A DNA stretch of 64,000 bases from Candidatus Gastranaerophilales bacterium (GCA_944323045.1 CALUQX010000002.1:52477-116476), one strand, 5' to 3'; counted from the first letter of the stretch, positions 26,773-35,027 are shown. The notes: generated by a model from the letters alone, not told the origin. Numbers and translations: made by a program.

Positions 26773-29052
26773 ATGAATATTTGCAAAAAATCGAATATCG
26801 AACTTGAAAATGAATTATTTAAAAGTGTGTATGACAAAACACCTGACTATATAAAAAATTTAGATTTAATGAATTTTGATAATGAGGGAGCATTTACATT
26901 TACATTAAAAAAAGAACACTTATTGCCTTATGATTCAGTAAAAAATCCTGAAGGGTTAAATTTAAAGGAATGGTTTGCTAATTATGCAAAGGAGGCAAAA
27001 GTTTCAACAGCCGGAATACGCGGACCGCAAAACATTTTATATCCGCAGGACACAAGATTTCCAATAAATCTTGCCGGTATTGTGCTGGCAACCCTTGCAA
27101 AAGCACTTGTTGCAAAAGAAAAATATCCAAACCAGAACATTCTGAAAATAGCAGGACGCGAAGTCAGATATAATTCTGCAATGTTTCTTGATGCAATAGC
27201 AAGAATTCAGGCTGCAAACGGAATTAAAACACTTGTGCCTGCCGGCAGAAAAACTATTCCTATCTGGCTTGCATCTTTTCTTGCTTTTAAATTGGATTTA
27301 TTAGGCGGTGAATATATTACCTCAAGTCATGGTATTTCTGTTAAAAATGCAACAAAAGATTTAAATTCTCAAGGCAGTCAGTATTTGCCGGAAGAATCAA
27401 TGGAATTTGTTAATAAAATTCAGGAAATTTTTGATAAAACAGAAAAAGATGGCAAATATGAAATAAAAATTGCGGCGAAAGACAACCCGCTTATTGATGA
27501 AAAAGTAATGGAAAAACTTAATGACGGGGTTGACCTGTATGTTGAATATTTACGCTCCGGGGTTGCGCAAGACATAAATCTGGATTTAATCAAAAAATTC
27601 AACGGTAAAATAGCGATAGAAAATGTCGGCGGCTCTGCATACAGAACTCTCAGCCGTGTACTTAAAAAATTAAATATTGAAAATAAATTCGTATGGTTTA
27701 ACACTGAAGAAGATCCATTTTTCCATTCAATCGGTAAATATGATCATACACCTTCAGGAGAAAAAGCTTTTTATGATTATTCTGTTGATGCAACTGTTAT
27801 TGCGAAGAAAAAAGACGGTGAAAAATTCTTCCCTGTAATAGAAACTTTACATTATGAAGACAAGCTGCAAAATTATCCGATTGGAACGGTGGTCTTAATA
27901 ACAGATCCAGATCATGACAGACTTACAATCACTCAGACTGAAAGTGTTGATAGAATTCCAGAACTTGAAAGCGCAGGGATTGATTACATCAAATTAAATG
28001 AAAACAGAATTTTGACGGTATTTACTGCAAATCAGGCATTTTTGATGCTGATGGATTTCTGGGCAAAACAGCTAAAAGCTAAAGGGGTATGGAATAATCA
28101 TCCTCGTTTTATGATAAAAACAACTGCCTCAGCGCTTTCATGGGATGAGTGGGCTAAGAATAATGATGTTAAAGTTGTGAATGTTCCTGTAGGGTTCAAA
28201 GAAATAGCAAACATCATGAAAAAAGTTGAACTAAAAATCAAAAAAGCTCCTGAAAAAGAAGTGATTATTGATGATGTGTTTGCAAATGCCATAAACCTTG
28301 GCAAAAGTCCGCGTCTGCTTTTTGCGGGCGAAGAATCCGGAGGTATGATTATGGGCAGTGATACATTAATCAAATCTCTTGCCGGACGCGAAGCAATTGC
28401 AATGCGTGAAAAGAGTGCAACAGAAGCAATTATGGTAGCATCTGCTCTTATTGCAAAACTTGCAAACTGCAAAAAATCATTATCTGAACATCTTGTAGAT
28501 ATTTTTGATGAAAATAATATCATCGGACGTTTTGATACACGTGTTGATATTGCATATTACAATGAATCAGAACCTGATATTAATAAGCTTAAGCAGGCAA
28601 AAATTGAGGGTGAAGAAAAACGAACAAAAAATGATCTGTTCTATCTTACAATGGCAATAGCACTAAAAGAAGGTGTTATGACTCTTGATAATATCAAAGA
28701 AGTTTTAAATGACGCGTTCAAAAGCCTTATATTTGACGGTGTAAAATCCGTGAAATTTGTAGGTGACGGCACATATATTGAATTTGATGATAAATATATA
28801 GAAATAAGACCTTCAGGAACAGATGCCAAAACAAAAGCCTATGCCGGAGGTTTGGATAAACACGTTCTGGAAACTTATGCAGGAGCAATGGGACATTATT
28901 CAGGTGAACGCACAGCTTTGCATAAAAAATATATAAGTGATGAATTTTATGAAACAGCAAAAGATAAAGCTATGAAATACTATCTTGATTTTGTTGATAA
29001 AGATGCAAACAATGAACCATTTGTAATTCCTGAATATAAATTTGCGGTTTAA
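26773..29052 (+). CDS. Large phosphohexomutase (phosphoglucomutase/phosphomannomutase superfamily)
   Basis: Interconverts hexose 1- and 6-phosphates through a phosphoserine. Seen: STAGIRG near residue 77, the active-site serine loop EYITSSHGIS near residue 180 (usually TASHNP, here changed to TSSHGIS), the metal loop TDPDHDRLTI near 378 and the C-terminal phosphate loop EIRPSGTDAKTKAYAGG near 676. At 759 residues it is some 200 longer than usual, with extensions at both ends and between domains. Stands alone, with its own terminator. Sugar specificity cannot be assigned. Confidence 0.85.
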   Translation: MNICKKSNIELENELFKSVYDKTPDYIKNLDLMNFDNEGAFTFTLKKEHLLPYDSVKNPEGLNLKEWFANYAKEAKVSTAGIRGPQNILYPQDTRFPINLAGIVLATLAKALVAKEKYPNQNILKIAGREVRYNSAMFLDAIARIQAANGIKTLVPAGRKTIPIWLASFLAFKLDLLGGEYITSSHGISVKNATKDLNSQGSQYLPEESMEFVNKIQEIFDKTEKDGKYEIKIAAKDNPLIDEKVMEKLNDGVDLYVEYLRSGVAQDINLDLIKKFNGKIAIENVGGSAYRTLSRVLKKLNIENKFVWFNTEEDPFFHSIGKYDHTPSGEKAFYDYSVDATVIAKKKDGEKFFPVIETLHYEDKLQNYPIGTVVLITDPDHDRLTITQTESVDRIPELESAGIDYIKLNENRILTVFTANQAFLMLMDFWAKQLKAKGVWNNHPRFMIKTTASALSWDEWAKNNDVKVVNVPVGFKEIANIMKKVELKIKKAPEKEVIIDDVFANAINLGKSPRLLFAGEESGGMIMGSDTLIKSLAGREAIAMREKSATEAIMVASALIAKLANCKKSLSEHLVDIFDENNIIGRFDTRVDIAYYNESEPDINKLKQAKIEGEEKRTKNDLFYLTMAIALKEGVMTLDNIKEVLNDAFKSLIFDGVKSVKFVGDGTYIEFDDKYIEIRPSGTDAKTKAYAGGLDKHVLETYAGAMGHYSGERTALHKKYISDEFYETAKDKAMKYYLDFVDKDANNEPFVIPEYKFAV

Positions 29053-29063
29053 CAAAATAAATT

Positions 29064-29099
29064 TTATCAGTCAGTGTACTTTTGTGCATTGACTGATAA
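29064..29099 (+). terminator. Hairpin after the phosphohexomutase gene
   Basis: TTATCAGTCAGTG (29064-29076) pairs with CATTGACTGATAA (29087-29099), 12 Watson-Crick pairs and one wobble. No clear T tract follows. Confidence 0.65.
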
Positions 29100-29123
29100 C
29101 TGTAAATGTTTTCTATATTAGAC

Positions 29124-29152
29124 TTGAAAAATTTGGGGCAATATGTAATAAT
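29124..29152 (+). promoter_or_regulatory. Promoter upstream of G-tract block 1
   Basis: TTGAAA (29124-29129), 17-nt spacer, AATAAT (29147-29152). The surrounding 40 bp are similar to 34687-34725, upstream of the second G-tract block. Confidence 0.6.
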
Positions 29153-29182
29153 GGAAATATAGAGTTTGAGTAAGGAATTTGA

Positions 29183-29674
29183 ATGGCAAGAAATTTGGCA
29201 ACAAAACAAAAAAATACAGTCGGTTGGGCATACCTGCCCAACAATGGAAAAGTTGTTGCGCTGAAAAAGTCCTATGGTAGTGAAAGTTTGTACAGCGAAA
29301 AAACGGCACTCACTCCACTCTCCACACTCACCACTGTCCCGTATAGGGCGGAAACCCTTGTCCTGAGCGGCTTTGCGGGGGGGGGGGTATCTAACTTCAA
29401 GCCCCACAAGGCTTTCAAGGCACACGAAGTGTACTCTTACACTCAGACTTTCGCTAAAGAAGTGCGGTCAACTCCAATTTCGTCATCCCGCAACAGGTTG
29501 CGAGCAGAGGGCAGACCAGTCCGCTCTTACACTCAGACTACCGCTAAAGAAGTCCAGTCAACGCCTGTTCCGTCATCCCGCAGCGGTTTTGACGCGATAC
29601 CCTATAGTTGTCGCCTTGCGGGATCTCAAACAAAAATTCGACACAAGCTAAAAGACTTGTGCGAAAATATATAA
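29183..29674 (+). other. Possible short gene with 11-G tract, upstream of pilin 1
   Basis: An open frame of 163 codons with promoter, AAGGA ribosome site and ATG, but composed largely of repeats: CACTCCACTCTCC-type repeats, an 11-G run (29377-29387), and two REP-like GTCATCCCGCA units, the second a full palindrome at 29571-29627. The encoded segment RAETLVLSGFAGGG resembles RAETRMNTEFCGGGG in the second block at 34749. It may be a phase-variable short gene, a decayed gene or regulatory DNA. Confidence 0.35.
29377..29387 (+). repeat. Homopolymeric G11 tract, copy 1
   Basis: Eleven consecutive G within the sequence TTTGC-G11-TATCTAA; slippage here would change the reading frame of the short ORF. 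The same length tract occurs at 35004-35014. Confidence 0.85.
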
Positions 29675-29741
29675 ACCTTTAAAAGGTAATCTGTAGAGTA
29701 TAGTTAATGTAATAATATAACCCAAAGGAGGTAAAAAACAA

Positions 29742-31016
29742 ATGGGAAAAGATTTAAAAAGTATTATTAATCCGAACGTAATTAATCACGTAGAAACAAA
29801 GCCTAAAAGATGTAAAGGACTTAACGTCCTAGCGGATTTGCGTACGGATGTAGCGAACGAATGTGAGCAAATCCGGATAGCGAACGGAATGAGCCGGCTT
29901 GTGCGAAAGCACAAAAGGCGAGACTCCGTGAGCGTGGAGCAAATCCAAGACACGTCTTATCGTCTTAACGTCTTTAAACACAAACCCGCCTTTACTCTCG
30001 CAGAGGTCCTCATCACCCTCGCGATTATTGGCGTAGTGGCAGTGCTGACATTACCTGCATTAATCCAGAATTACAATGCAAAGGCATGGGAAACCGCACA
30101 GAAGGTATTCACCAACCGCCTTGAAGTAGCAACCCGCCAGATGAATACCGAAGAAAAACTTGCAGGCTATTCTAATACCATGGACTTTGTAAATGAACTT
30201 AAAAAGTACATAAAAATAACAAGAGTATGCGACAATAGCAACATTACAAAATGTTTTAACAAAGAAGTTATTTGGAATGAAGGCGAAGACCCGATAGACA
30301 TGTCCACAATCAAGAATGCCGCATCCCTCGGACAAGACGATTGGGATACAGATACAGTAGCAGTTCAATTTGCGAATGGCGTGAACGCAATAATAGCTTA
30401 TAATCCAAATACAACACAGGAACCATTTAATAATCAGTTTAGCGCAACAAGCAATTCAATGGCAATTCTATATGATGTCTCAGGCAACAAAAATCCAAAC
30501 ACAAACGGTAAAGATATAGGCAAAATAAACGTAGAAAATCTTGCAGGCGTAACGGGCTGTATGATACCTGAATTAGCAGATACTATGTGCATAACACAAA
30601 TATTAGCCCCGGGCACAGGATATAGCCCGATGACATATGCAGAATGTACAGAAGCAAAAGATAAAGGAGAAATAGATGTGCAATATTGCTACAATGGCAA
30701 TGACTACTGGGCAGGTGCAGTAAAAGCATGTGGCGGAACAAGTAACCTGCCAAGCCAAGATCAGCTAACACAGTTAGCAAATTATATCTACAATACAGAT
30801 AGCGTAAGCTCAAGTGGAACAACGCGTGGCTTAGCAATGGACACAACCAAAGCATCTCAATTCCTCTCAGCCTCACCGGAGTCTAACTTCTTCTATGTTT
30901 GGTCTGCGTCGGAGTACGAGAACCACGCTTACTACCGTAATTTTCTCTCTGCCGACACGCACTGGGGCAACTACAGCCGCAACTACAACTATCTCGCGGT
31001 TTGTGTGGATCAGTAA
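29742..31016 (+). CDS. Pilin-like protein with hypervariable C-terminal lectin-like domain (pilin 1)
   Basis: A 424-residue prepilin-like protein. The start has AAAGGAGGT upstream and is well supported, which leaves an 83-residue leader before the KPA/FTLAE cleavage site; residues about 26-78 are encoded by a repeat that also occurs in non-coding DNA at 31352 and 47905. After the N-helix comes a conserved body, very similar to pilin 2 in protein but with many synonymous changes. A DUF1566-like part follows (YWAGAVKACGGT, LPSQDQLTQLANY), ending in a variable lectin-like segment (residues about 383-424, FYVWSASEYENHAYY ... LAVCV). Codons there are almost all NNC/NNT. Looks like a diversity-generating-retroelement target displayed on a pilus or pseudopilus. 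Confidence 0.85.
   Translation: MGKDLKSIINPNVINHVETKPKRCKGLNVLADLRTDVANECEQIRIANGMSRLVRKHKRRDSVSVEQIQDTSYRLNVFKHKPAFTLAEVLITLAIIGVVAVLTLPALIQNYNAKAWETAQKVFTNRLEVATRQMNTEEKLAGYSNTMDFVNELKKYIKITRVCDNSNITKCFNKEVIWNEGEDPIDMSTIKNAASLGQDDWDTDTVAVQFANGVNAIIAYNPNTTQEPFNNQFSATSNSMAILYDVSGNKNPNTNGKDIGKINVENLAGVTGCMIPELADTMCITQILAPGTGYSPMTYAECTEAKDKGEIDVQYCYNGNDYWAGAVKACGGTSNLPSQDQLTQLANYIYNTDSVSSSGTTRGLAMDTTKASQFLSASPESNFFYVWSASEYENHAYYRNFLSADTHWGNYSRNYNYLAVCVDQ
29818..29975 (+). repeat. Leader repeat element, copy 1 (inside pilin 1 coding region)
   Basis: About 158 bp beginning GGACTTAACGTCC and containing GCGGATTTGCGTACGG, GCTTGTGCGAAAGCAC and GACTCCGTGAGCGTGGAG. Related copies are at 31352-31669 and 47905-48039, both outside genes. 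Here it is translated in frame. Confidence 0.85.
30855..31013 (+). other. Candidate DGR variable region 1
   Basis: Begins with 23 nt (30855-30877) identical to 36671-36693 of pilin 2 although flanking body codons have diverged. From the TAC after GAG, 24 of 28 codons end in C or T and none in A, unlike this AT-rich genome. Ends at GCGGTTTGTGTG and abuts a perfect hairpin. Confidence 0.65.
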
Positions 31017-31035
31017 GAGGCATCGCCTCTTACTG
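31011..31035 (+). other. DGR-type hairpin overlapping the pilin 1 stop codon
   Basis: CAGTAAGAGGC (31011-31021) pairs with GCCTCTTACTG (31025-31035), an 11-bp stem with loop ATC. No T tract follows, so it is unlike an intrinsic terminator and like the target hairpins found just after DGR variable regions. Confidence 0.65.
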
Positions 31036-31305
31036 GAGTGACTAGGTGATTAAGTTTCGTAGGGTGGGCAAAGCAATGCGTGCCCACCTTTTTAATTGTC
31101 GGCTTAGTAAAGCCGAGCTACAATGTTGTTGTCGGGCTAAAGCCCGACCTATTTTTAACTGAAGTGACTAGGTGATTAAGTGATTGAGTGACAAAGAAAG
31201 ATAGATTAATTTTAGGAGATCCTGAAATACTCTACGAGCCCCCTCCCTTGTAAGCCTCATTACATTCGGCAACAAGAGGAGCTGCGAGTTCAGCATGACA
31301 TATAA
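31036..31305. repeat. Repeat-rich spacer downstream of pilin 1
   Basis: No gene. Holds period-8 repeats at 31038-31053 (GTGACTAG GTGATTAA) and 31164-31195 (four units), one GTAGGGTGGGC...GCCCACC palindrome near 31059-31090, and a GTCGGGCT-AAA-GCCCGACC palindrome near 31129-31150, whose relatives are near 37120 and 48126. Confidence 0.75.
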
Positions 31306-31345
31306 AAATCAGGTAATGAGGAATTTCCCTAATTGCCTGATTTTT
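31306..31345 (+). terminator. Conserved pilin-type terminator, copy 1
   Basis: AAATCAGGTAAT ... AATTGCCTGATTTTT hairpin with T tract. The same AATCAGGCAA/TTGCCTGATT design follows pilins 2 and 3. Confidence 0.8.
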
Positions 31346-31351
31346 ATTAAC

Positions 31352-31669
31352 GGACTTAACGTCTTAGCGGATTTGCGTACGGATGTAGCGAACGAATGTG
31401 AGCAAATCCGGATAGCGAACGGAACGAGCAAGCCGAGCAGAGGCACGAGCGCAGCGAGAGACGAACAACAATCAACGGAAACGTTGAGTTTTCGTTGTTG
31501 TTGTGAGCGTTGCCGTTTAATGCGAGGCGCAGTTGTGCGTAAGCACAAAAGGCGAGACACCGTGAGCGTGGAGAGCGAGTGAGCGAAGAGTTAAAGCGTA
31601 AGCGTACTCGTTATTCGCGAACGATGCGACAGGCAAATCCAAGACACGTCTTATAGTCTTAACGTCTTT
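31352..31669 (+). repeat. Leader repeat element, copy 2 (expanded)
   Basis: Starts and ends like the copy in pilin 1 but has about 160 extra bp in the middle, including a hairpin (CAACAATCAACG/CGTTGAGTTTTCGTTGTTG). Its 5' part is open in the same frame as in pilin 1 but has no pilin after it. Octamers with TTAGTGCC follow at about 31679-31710. Confidence 0.75.
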
Positions 31670-31824
31670 ATTAACTCCTTAGTGCCCTAGTGCCCTAACC
31701 ACTTAGTGCCTTTATCTAAAAACATTGACTTTAAGAAAATAATCATTAATAATTTCATACATTTAGATGTTTATTGCACTTTCAAAATCGCTCATAATAG
31801 CATCAAGAAAGTGTAGCCTGAAAA

Positions 31825-32319
31825 ATGCCTTTTCGTTACAGATTACAAAAGATACTGGATTTCAGAATCCGTAAAAAAGAAGAGCAATTGCTTGTCGTTC
31901 AAAAAGCACAGCAAGAAGTCTTTATAGCAGAAGAAAACATACGCAAAAACAATGAAGAAATCGTATCCACAAAATCTAACATGAGGCATGCAGACCCGAT
32001 GATGTATGAGGCTTATGATAATTACCTTGTACATCTCTGGGAAAAGGCAGAACAACTGGAACAAATTCGTGTAGAAAAACAAAATATTCTGGATGCTGAA
32101 AAGCATAAGCTGGTACTTCTGGAGCAGGCTGTAAAAGTTCTAGAAAAACATAAGGAAAAAAGTAGAGAAGCCTATATCGAAGAAGAAAAAGCTCAAGAAT
32201 TAAAAAAGTATTCCGAACTCGGCGTAACAAGATTCTTCGCTCAATCTGTCGAAAAGCAGGAAGAGGAAGAAAAGGAAATTCTAAAACAGCTTGAAGCATT
32301 AGATAATGAGGGTAAGTAA
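31825..32319 (+). CDS. fliJ: Flagellar export chaperone FliJ-like protein
   Basis: FliJ is a coiled-coil stalk of the flagellar type III ATPase (FliI). Seen: MPFRYRLQKILDFRIRKKEEQ, the typical FliJ N-terminus, then nearly continuous coiled coil to the C-terminus (KEKSREAYIEEEKAQELKKY). 164 residues, slightly longer than usual. Stop codon overlaps the start of the fliK-like gene. FliI is not in the window. Confidence 0.8.
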   Translation: MPFRYRLQKILDFRIRKKEEQLLVVQKAQQEVFIAEENIRKNNEEIVSTKSNMRHADPMMYEAYDNYLVHLWEKAEQLEQIRVEKQNILDAEKHKLVLLEQAVKVLEKHKEKSREAYIEEEKAQELKKYSELGVTRFFAQSVEKQEEEEKEILKQLEALDNEGK

Positions 32320-33200
32320 TGAATATAGATACATCTTCATCAGCAATAAGTTCAACTAGCAATACGTCTGCAACATCCGTAAAATCAAGTTCAAGAACTA
32401 ATAAAACGGATTCATCCTCTTTTGAAGATGAAATTAAATCAGTATCGACTCAAAAAGAAGAACAGACACAAAAAACTGAAGATGCAGATGCCGCTGAAAC
32501 TGAAAAAACAGAGAATGCTGAAGCAGAAAAAACTGAGGAAACTCAAGAATCTAAAGATGAGAATTCCGCTGATGATAATAAAAATAAAGACAAAAATTCC
32601 GGCACTGAAACATTAAAAGGAAATGCTGAAATTGACGATTACCAGTACGATGAAAAACAATCTATTCTTTCAAAGAATATTCAATCTCTAATCAATACTG
32701 GTAATAAAATAAACTTTAATAATACAGATTTTTCAAACCTGCAGGCAAGCATTGATTATCAGTCTGTTTCAATGAGTGACAGTGATGCAATGTTCTTTAC
32801 GGATTTGGTGAAAAATACTGATATGTCCATGCAGTCTATTGCGTCAAACCTGCAGCAGTTATCGCAGGTTAATGTTCAGGCTGCTGAAAAAACTGCTAAA
32901 GTTTCTGCAACAATGATGAATTTGCTTTCTGATTCAATGAAAACAAATCAACCTTTCCGAATTGATTTTGACAAAGATGTTTCTGTCATTATAAAAGTAA
33001 ATAAGGACGGAAGTATTATGGCAAATTTTATTCCGGGGGACAAAGCAGTTGAAGAATACCTGAAAAACAACATTGGATTTTTAAGACAGCGTTTTGATGA
33101 TCAAAATCTGGCATACAGCCAGCTTTCATACTCAAAACATAAACAGCAGCAAGAACAACAAAACAGAAATAATAACGATAAGGAGAATGCTGATGAATGA
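32319..33200 (+). CDS. fliK: Flagellar hook-length control protein FliK-like
   Basis: A secreted ruler that sets hook length and switches export specificity. Seen: residues 1-105 are low-complexity and rich in S, T, E and K, and the C-terminal part has the FliK_C layout (PFRIDFDKDVSVIIKVNKDG, then ANFIPGDKAVEEYLKNNIGFLRQRF), ending in a Q/N-rich tail. 293 residues. Overlaps fliJ by one base and the hook/rod gene by 8 bases, a classical flagellar order. Confidence 0.75.
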   Translation: MNIDTSSSAISSTSNTSATSVKSSSRTNKTDSSSFEDEIKSVSTQKEEQTQKTEDADAAETEKTENAEAEKTEETQESKDENSADDNKNKDKNSGTETLKGNAEIDDYQYDEKQSILSKNIQSLINTGNKINFNNTDFSNLQASIDYQSVSMSDSDAMFFTDLVKNTDMSMQSIASNLQQLSQVNVQAAEKTAKVSATMMNLLSDSMKTNQPFRIDFDKDVSVIIKVNKDGSIMANFIPGDKAVEEYLKNNIGFLRQRFDDQNLAYSQLSYSKHKQQQEQQNRNNNDKENADE

Positions 33201-34029
33201 TTCTTTCACAACGGCACTAAACACTCAAAAAGCAACAACAAACTGGATGGATGTAATCGCGCATAATATGACAAACATCTACACTCCGGGGTTTAAGGAA
33301 CAACAGGTGAATTTTAAAACGTTTCTTGGTGGTGCCGTAGATGATGATTATGACAAAAAAATGGATCAGGGTAAATCTACTCCGGGTACTTCTAAAGATA
33401 ACGTGTTTTTGGAAGGTCGCGGCTTTTTCCTGTTAAAAACTCCGGAAGGGAAGAGTATTTATACACGTTTGGGCGAATTTACCTTTGACAGTGAAGGTGT
33501 TTACCGCGCCAAAAACGGTAATACAGTGCAAGGGTATATTCTGAATGATAAAGGCGAGATTATGCAGGGCACAAAACCTGTTACTGCAGACTTGTATCAA
33601 GAAACGGCATTAAAAGGCGGCTCACTGGATATTCCGACAACCAATATTAAATTGTGGATAGACCCGAATAACGGAAAATTTCTGGGTAAATACGATGAAT
33701 ATGAGATTAAAAACGACGGCACAATTATAGGTAAAGCTGACGGCGGCAAAAGAACTGTACCTTTGTATAAAATTACAACACGTAATTTCCATAATTCAGC
33801 AGCATTGTATGAATTTAAAGAAGGGTATTATCTTGAAACAGAAGAGTCCGGCAAACCTGTATTAGGCGCCGGAGAAATTCGTTCAGGACTGTTAGAATTG
33901 TCAAATGCTGATTTTAAAGGTAATATTTCGTATTTTCAGATGGCAAAATTGCAGCTTGAAGTTTCTAACAAATTGATTTCTTCTAACAAACAACTGTTGG
34001 AAGAAGCATTAAGATTGGTAGGTAGTTAG
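33193..34029 (+). CDS. Flagellar hook / basal-body rod family protein (FlgE/FlgF/FlgG type)
   Basis: An axial flagellar protein. Seen: N-terminal rod motif FTTALNTQKATTNWMDVIAHNMTN with NIYTPGFKE, the middle FLEGRGFFLLKTPEGKSIYTRLGEFTFDSEGVYRAKNGNTVQG motifs (split here only by convention) and the C-terminal helix VSNKLISSNKQLLEEALRLV that closes the D0 domain. 278 residues from the ATG at 33193 (AAGGAG 7 nt upstream), a length closer to FlgF/FlgG than to full hook proteins. Last gene of the block, followed by a terminator. Confidence 0.85.
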   Translation: MNDSFTTALNTQKATTNWMDVIAHNMTNIYTPGFKEQQVNFKTFLGGAVDDDYDKKMDQGKSTPGTSKDNVFLEGRGFFLLKTPEGKSIYTRLGEFTFDSEGVYRAKNGNTVQGYILNDKGEIMQGTKPVTADLYQETALKGGSLDIPTTNIKLWIDPNNGKFLGKYDEYEIKNDGTIIGKADGGKRTVPLYKITTRNFHNSAALYEFKEGYYLETEESGKPVLGAGEIRSGLLELSNADFKGNISYFQMAKLQLEVSNKLISSNKQLLEEALRLVGS

Positions 34030-34070
34030 GACGTAGTAAACAAATATATTATTTATCAGACTCCATTTTT

Positions 34071-34092
34071 AGAGGGATTTTTATATCCCTCT
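34071..34092 (+). terminator. Terminator of the flagellar block
   Basis: AGAGGGAT (34071-34078) pairs with ATCCCTCT (34085-34092), T-rich loop and short T tail. Confidence 0.8.
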
Positions 34093-34166
34093 TTCATTTA
34101 TGTTTTAGTGTGCAAATCATCTGAAAATATGATAAAATTTATGTTTTTAAATTATAATATATTTGT

Positions 34167-34490
34167 ATGTATGAATATGAAACTTATACAGAAGATTTAG
34201 AACTAAAAAAAGTAGGTCTGGAACTGATGTTTATGACGCCGGAAAAATACACACATCCTGACGGGATAACATCGGTTGAACTGGCAAAGCTTGTGGATTT
34301 GCCTCTGGAAGTTGTGAAAAAGAAACTCACAATACTGAAAGATGCAGGACTTGTGCGGGTAAAAGGCATCAACCCGAAATACTGGAAGTTTGATGAATAT
34401 AATTTTCAGAGGATAGATGAAGACGATGAAGTTTATAGACTTTTGTGTAATTTTGATGATGTGGATTTTGACAGATTTTTCCAGTACTAA
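34167..34490 (+). CDS. Small winged-helix DNA-binding-like protein
   Basis: A 107-residue acidic protein. The middle (TSVELAKLVDLPLEVVKKKL, then ILKDAGLVRVKG) is a clear winged helix-turn-helix. It may be a regulator of nearby flagellar or pilin genes, which is inference from position only. A TATAAT box (34153-34158) lies 8 nt before the ATG and there is no Shine-Dalgarno, so a leaderless message is likely. Confidence 0.75.
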   Translation: MYEYETYTEDLELKKVGLELMFMTPEKYTHPDGITSVELAKLVDLPLEVVKKKLTILKDAGLVRVKGINPKYWKFDEYNFQRIDEDDEVYRLLCNFDDVDFDRFFQY

Positions 34491-34748
34491 TCGTGCCTTT
34501 GGGAAAGTTACAGAGTTGCGGAGCTCATAAAGAGTGATTAAGTGATTGGGTGATTAAAGTGAGTGAAGTGAGTATTGTGAGGTGGTGATTAATTAATTAG
34601 TCAACAAGGAATGCCTCATTGACTGATTTATTGTAAAAACTTTACTCACCTTAGTCACCCCACTCACTCCCCTCACTTTCCCAAAAGGACTTGCAAAATT
34701 TCGAGACATATGTCATAATGGGAATGTGAACAAAACCCGAGGAGTTCA
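34491..34748. repeat. Intergenic region with period-8 repeats and a promoter
   Basis: GTGATTAA GTGATTGG GTGATTAA at 34534-34557 passes into AGTGAGTG-type units; CTCACC/CACTCACTC-type units follow near 34645-34680, inverted. A promoter (TTGCAA 34691-34696, 17 nt, CATAAT 34714-34719) resembles that at 29124. Confidence 0.7.
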
Positions 34749-35027
34749 ATGACAGGAAGTATGATGGAACGATTAGAAGAAAATAAATTCTTAATCACTC
34801 AATCACCTAATCACTTAATCACTTTAAAAAATGTATGTTGTGGTTTCCACCTCAATAATTTCCGTAGGGTGGGCAAAGCGGAGCGTGCCCACCGCAATGT
34901 TGGTAACTCCCTGCAAACGTTACTCACTCCACTCACAATCCTCACCCCACTTACTTTTGCGCCATGCTACAGGGCTGAAACCCGCATGAATACTGAGTTT
35001 TGCGGGGGGGGGGGTGCCAAACTCTAA
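34749..35027 (+). other. Possible short gene with 11-G tract, upstream of pilin 2
   Basis: A 92-codon frame with promoter and GAGGAG ribosome site. It reads through period-8 repeats (about 34791-34822) and a GTAGGGTGG palindrome (34864-34893), then ends just after an 11-G run. Structurally parallel to the block at 29183. Coding status uncertain. Confidence 0.35.
35004..35014 (+). repeat. Homopolymeric G11 tract, copy 2
   Basis: Eleven G after TTTTGC and before TGCCAAACTCTAAGCCCCACAAGGC; the flank matches that of the tract at 29377. Confidence 0.85.

Noticed and set aside
31011..31035. Reading the hairpin after pilin 1 as an intrinsic terminator
   Set aside because: No T tract follows, it overlaps the stop codon, and a proper terminator of the conserved pilin type is present at 31306-31345.
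31295..31582. A 95-codon plus-strand ORF sharing residues with the pilin 1 leader
   Set aside because: It begins inside the pilin terminator and is just the repeat element read in the same frame; no pilin helix or other domain follows.
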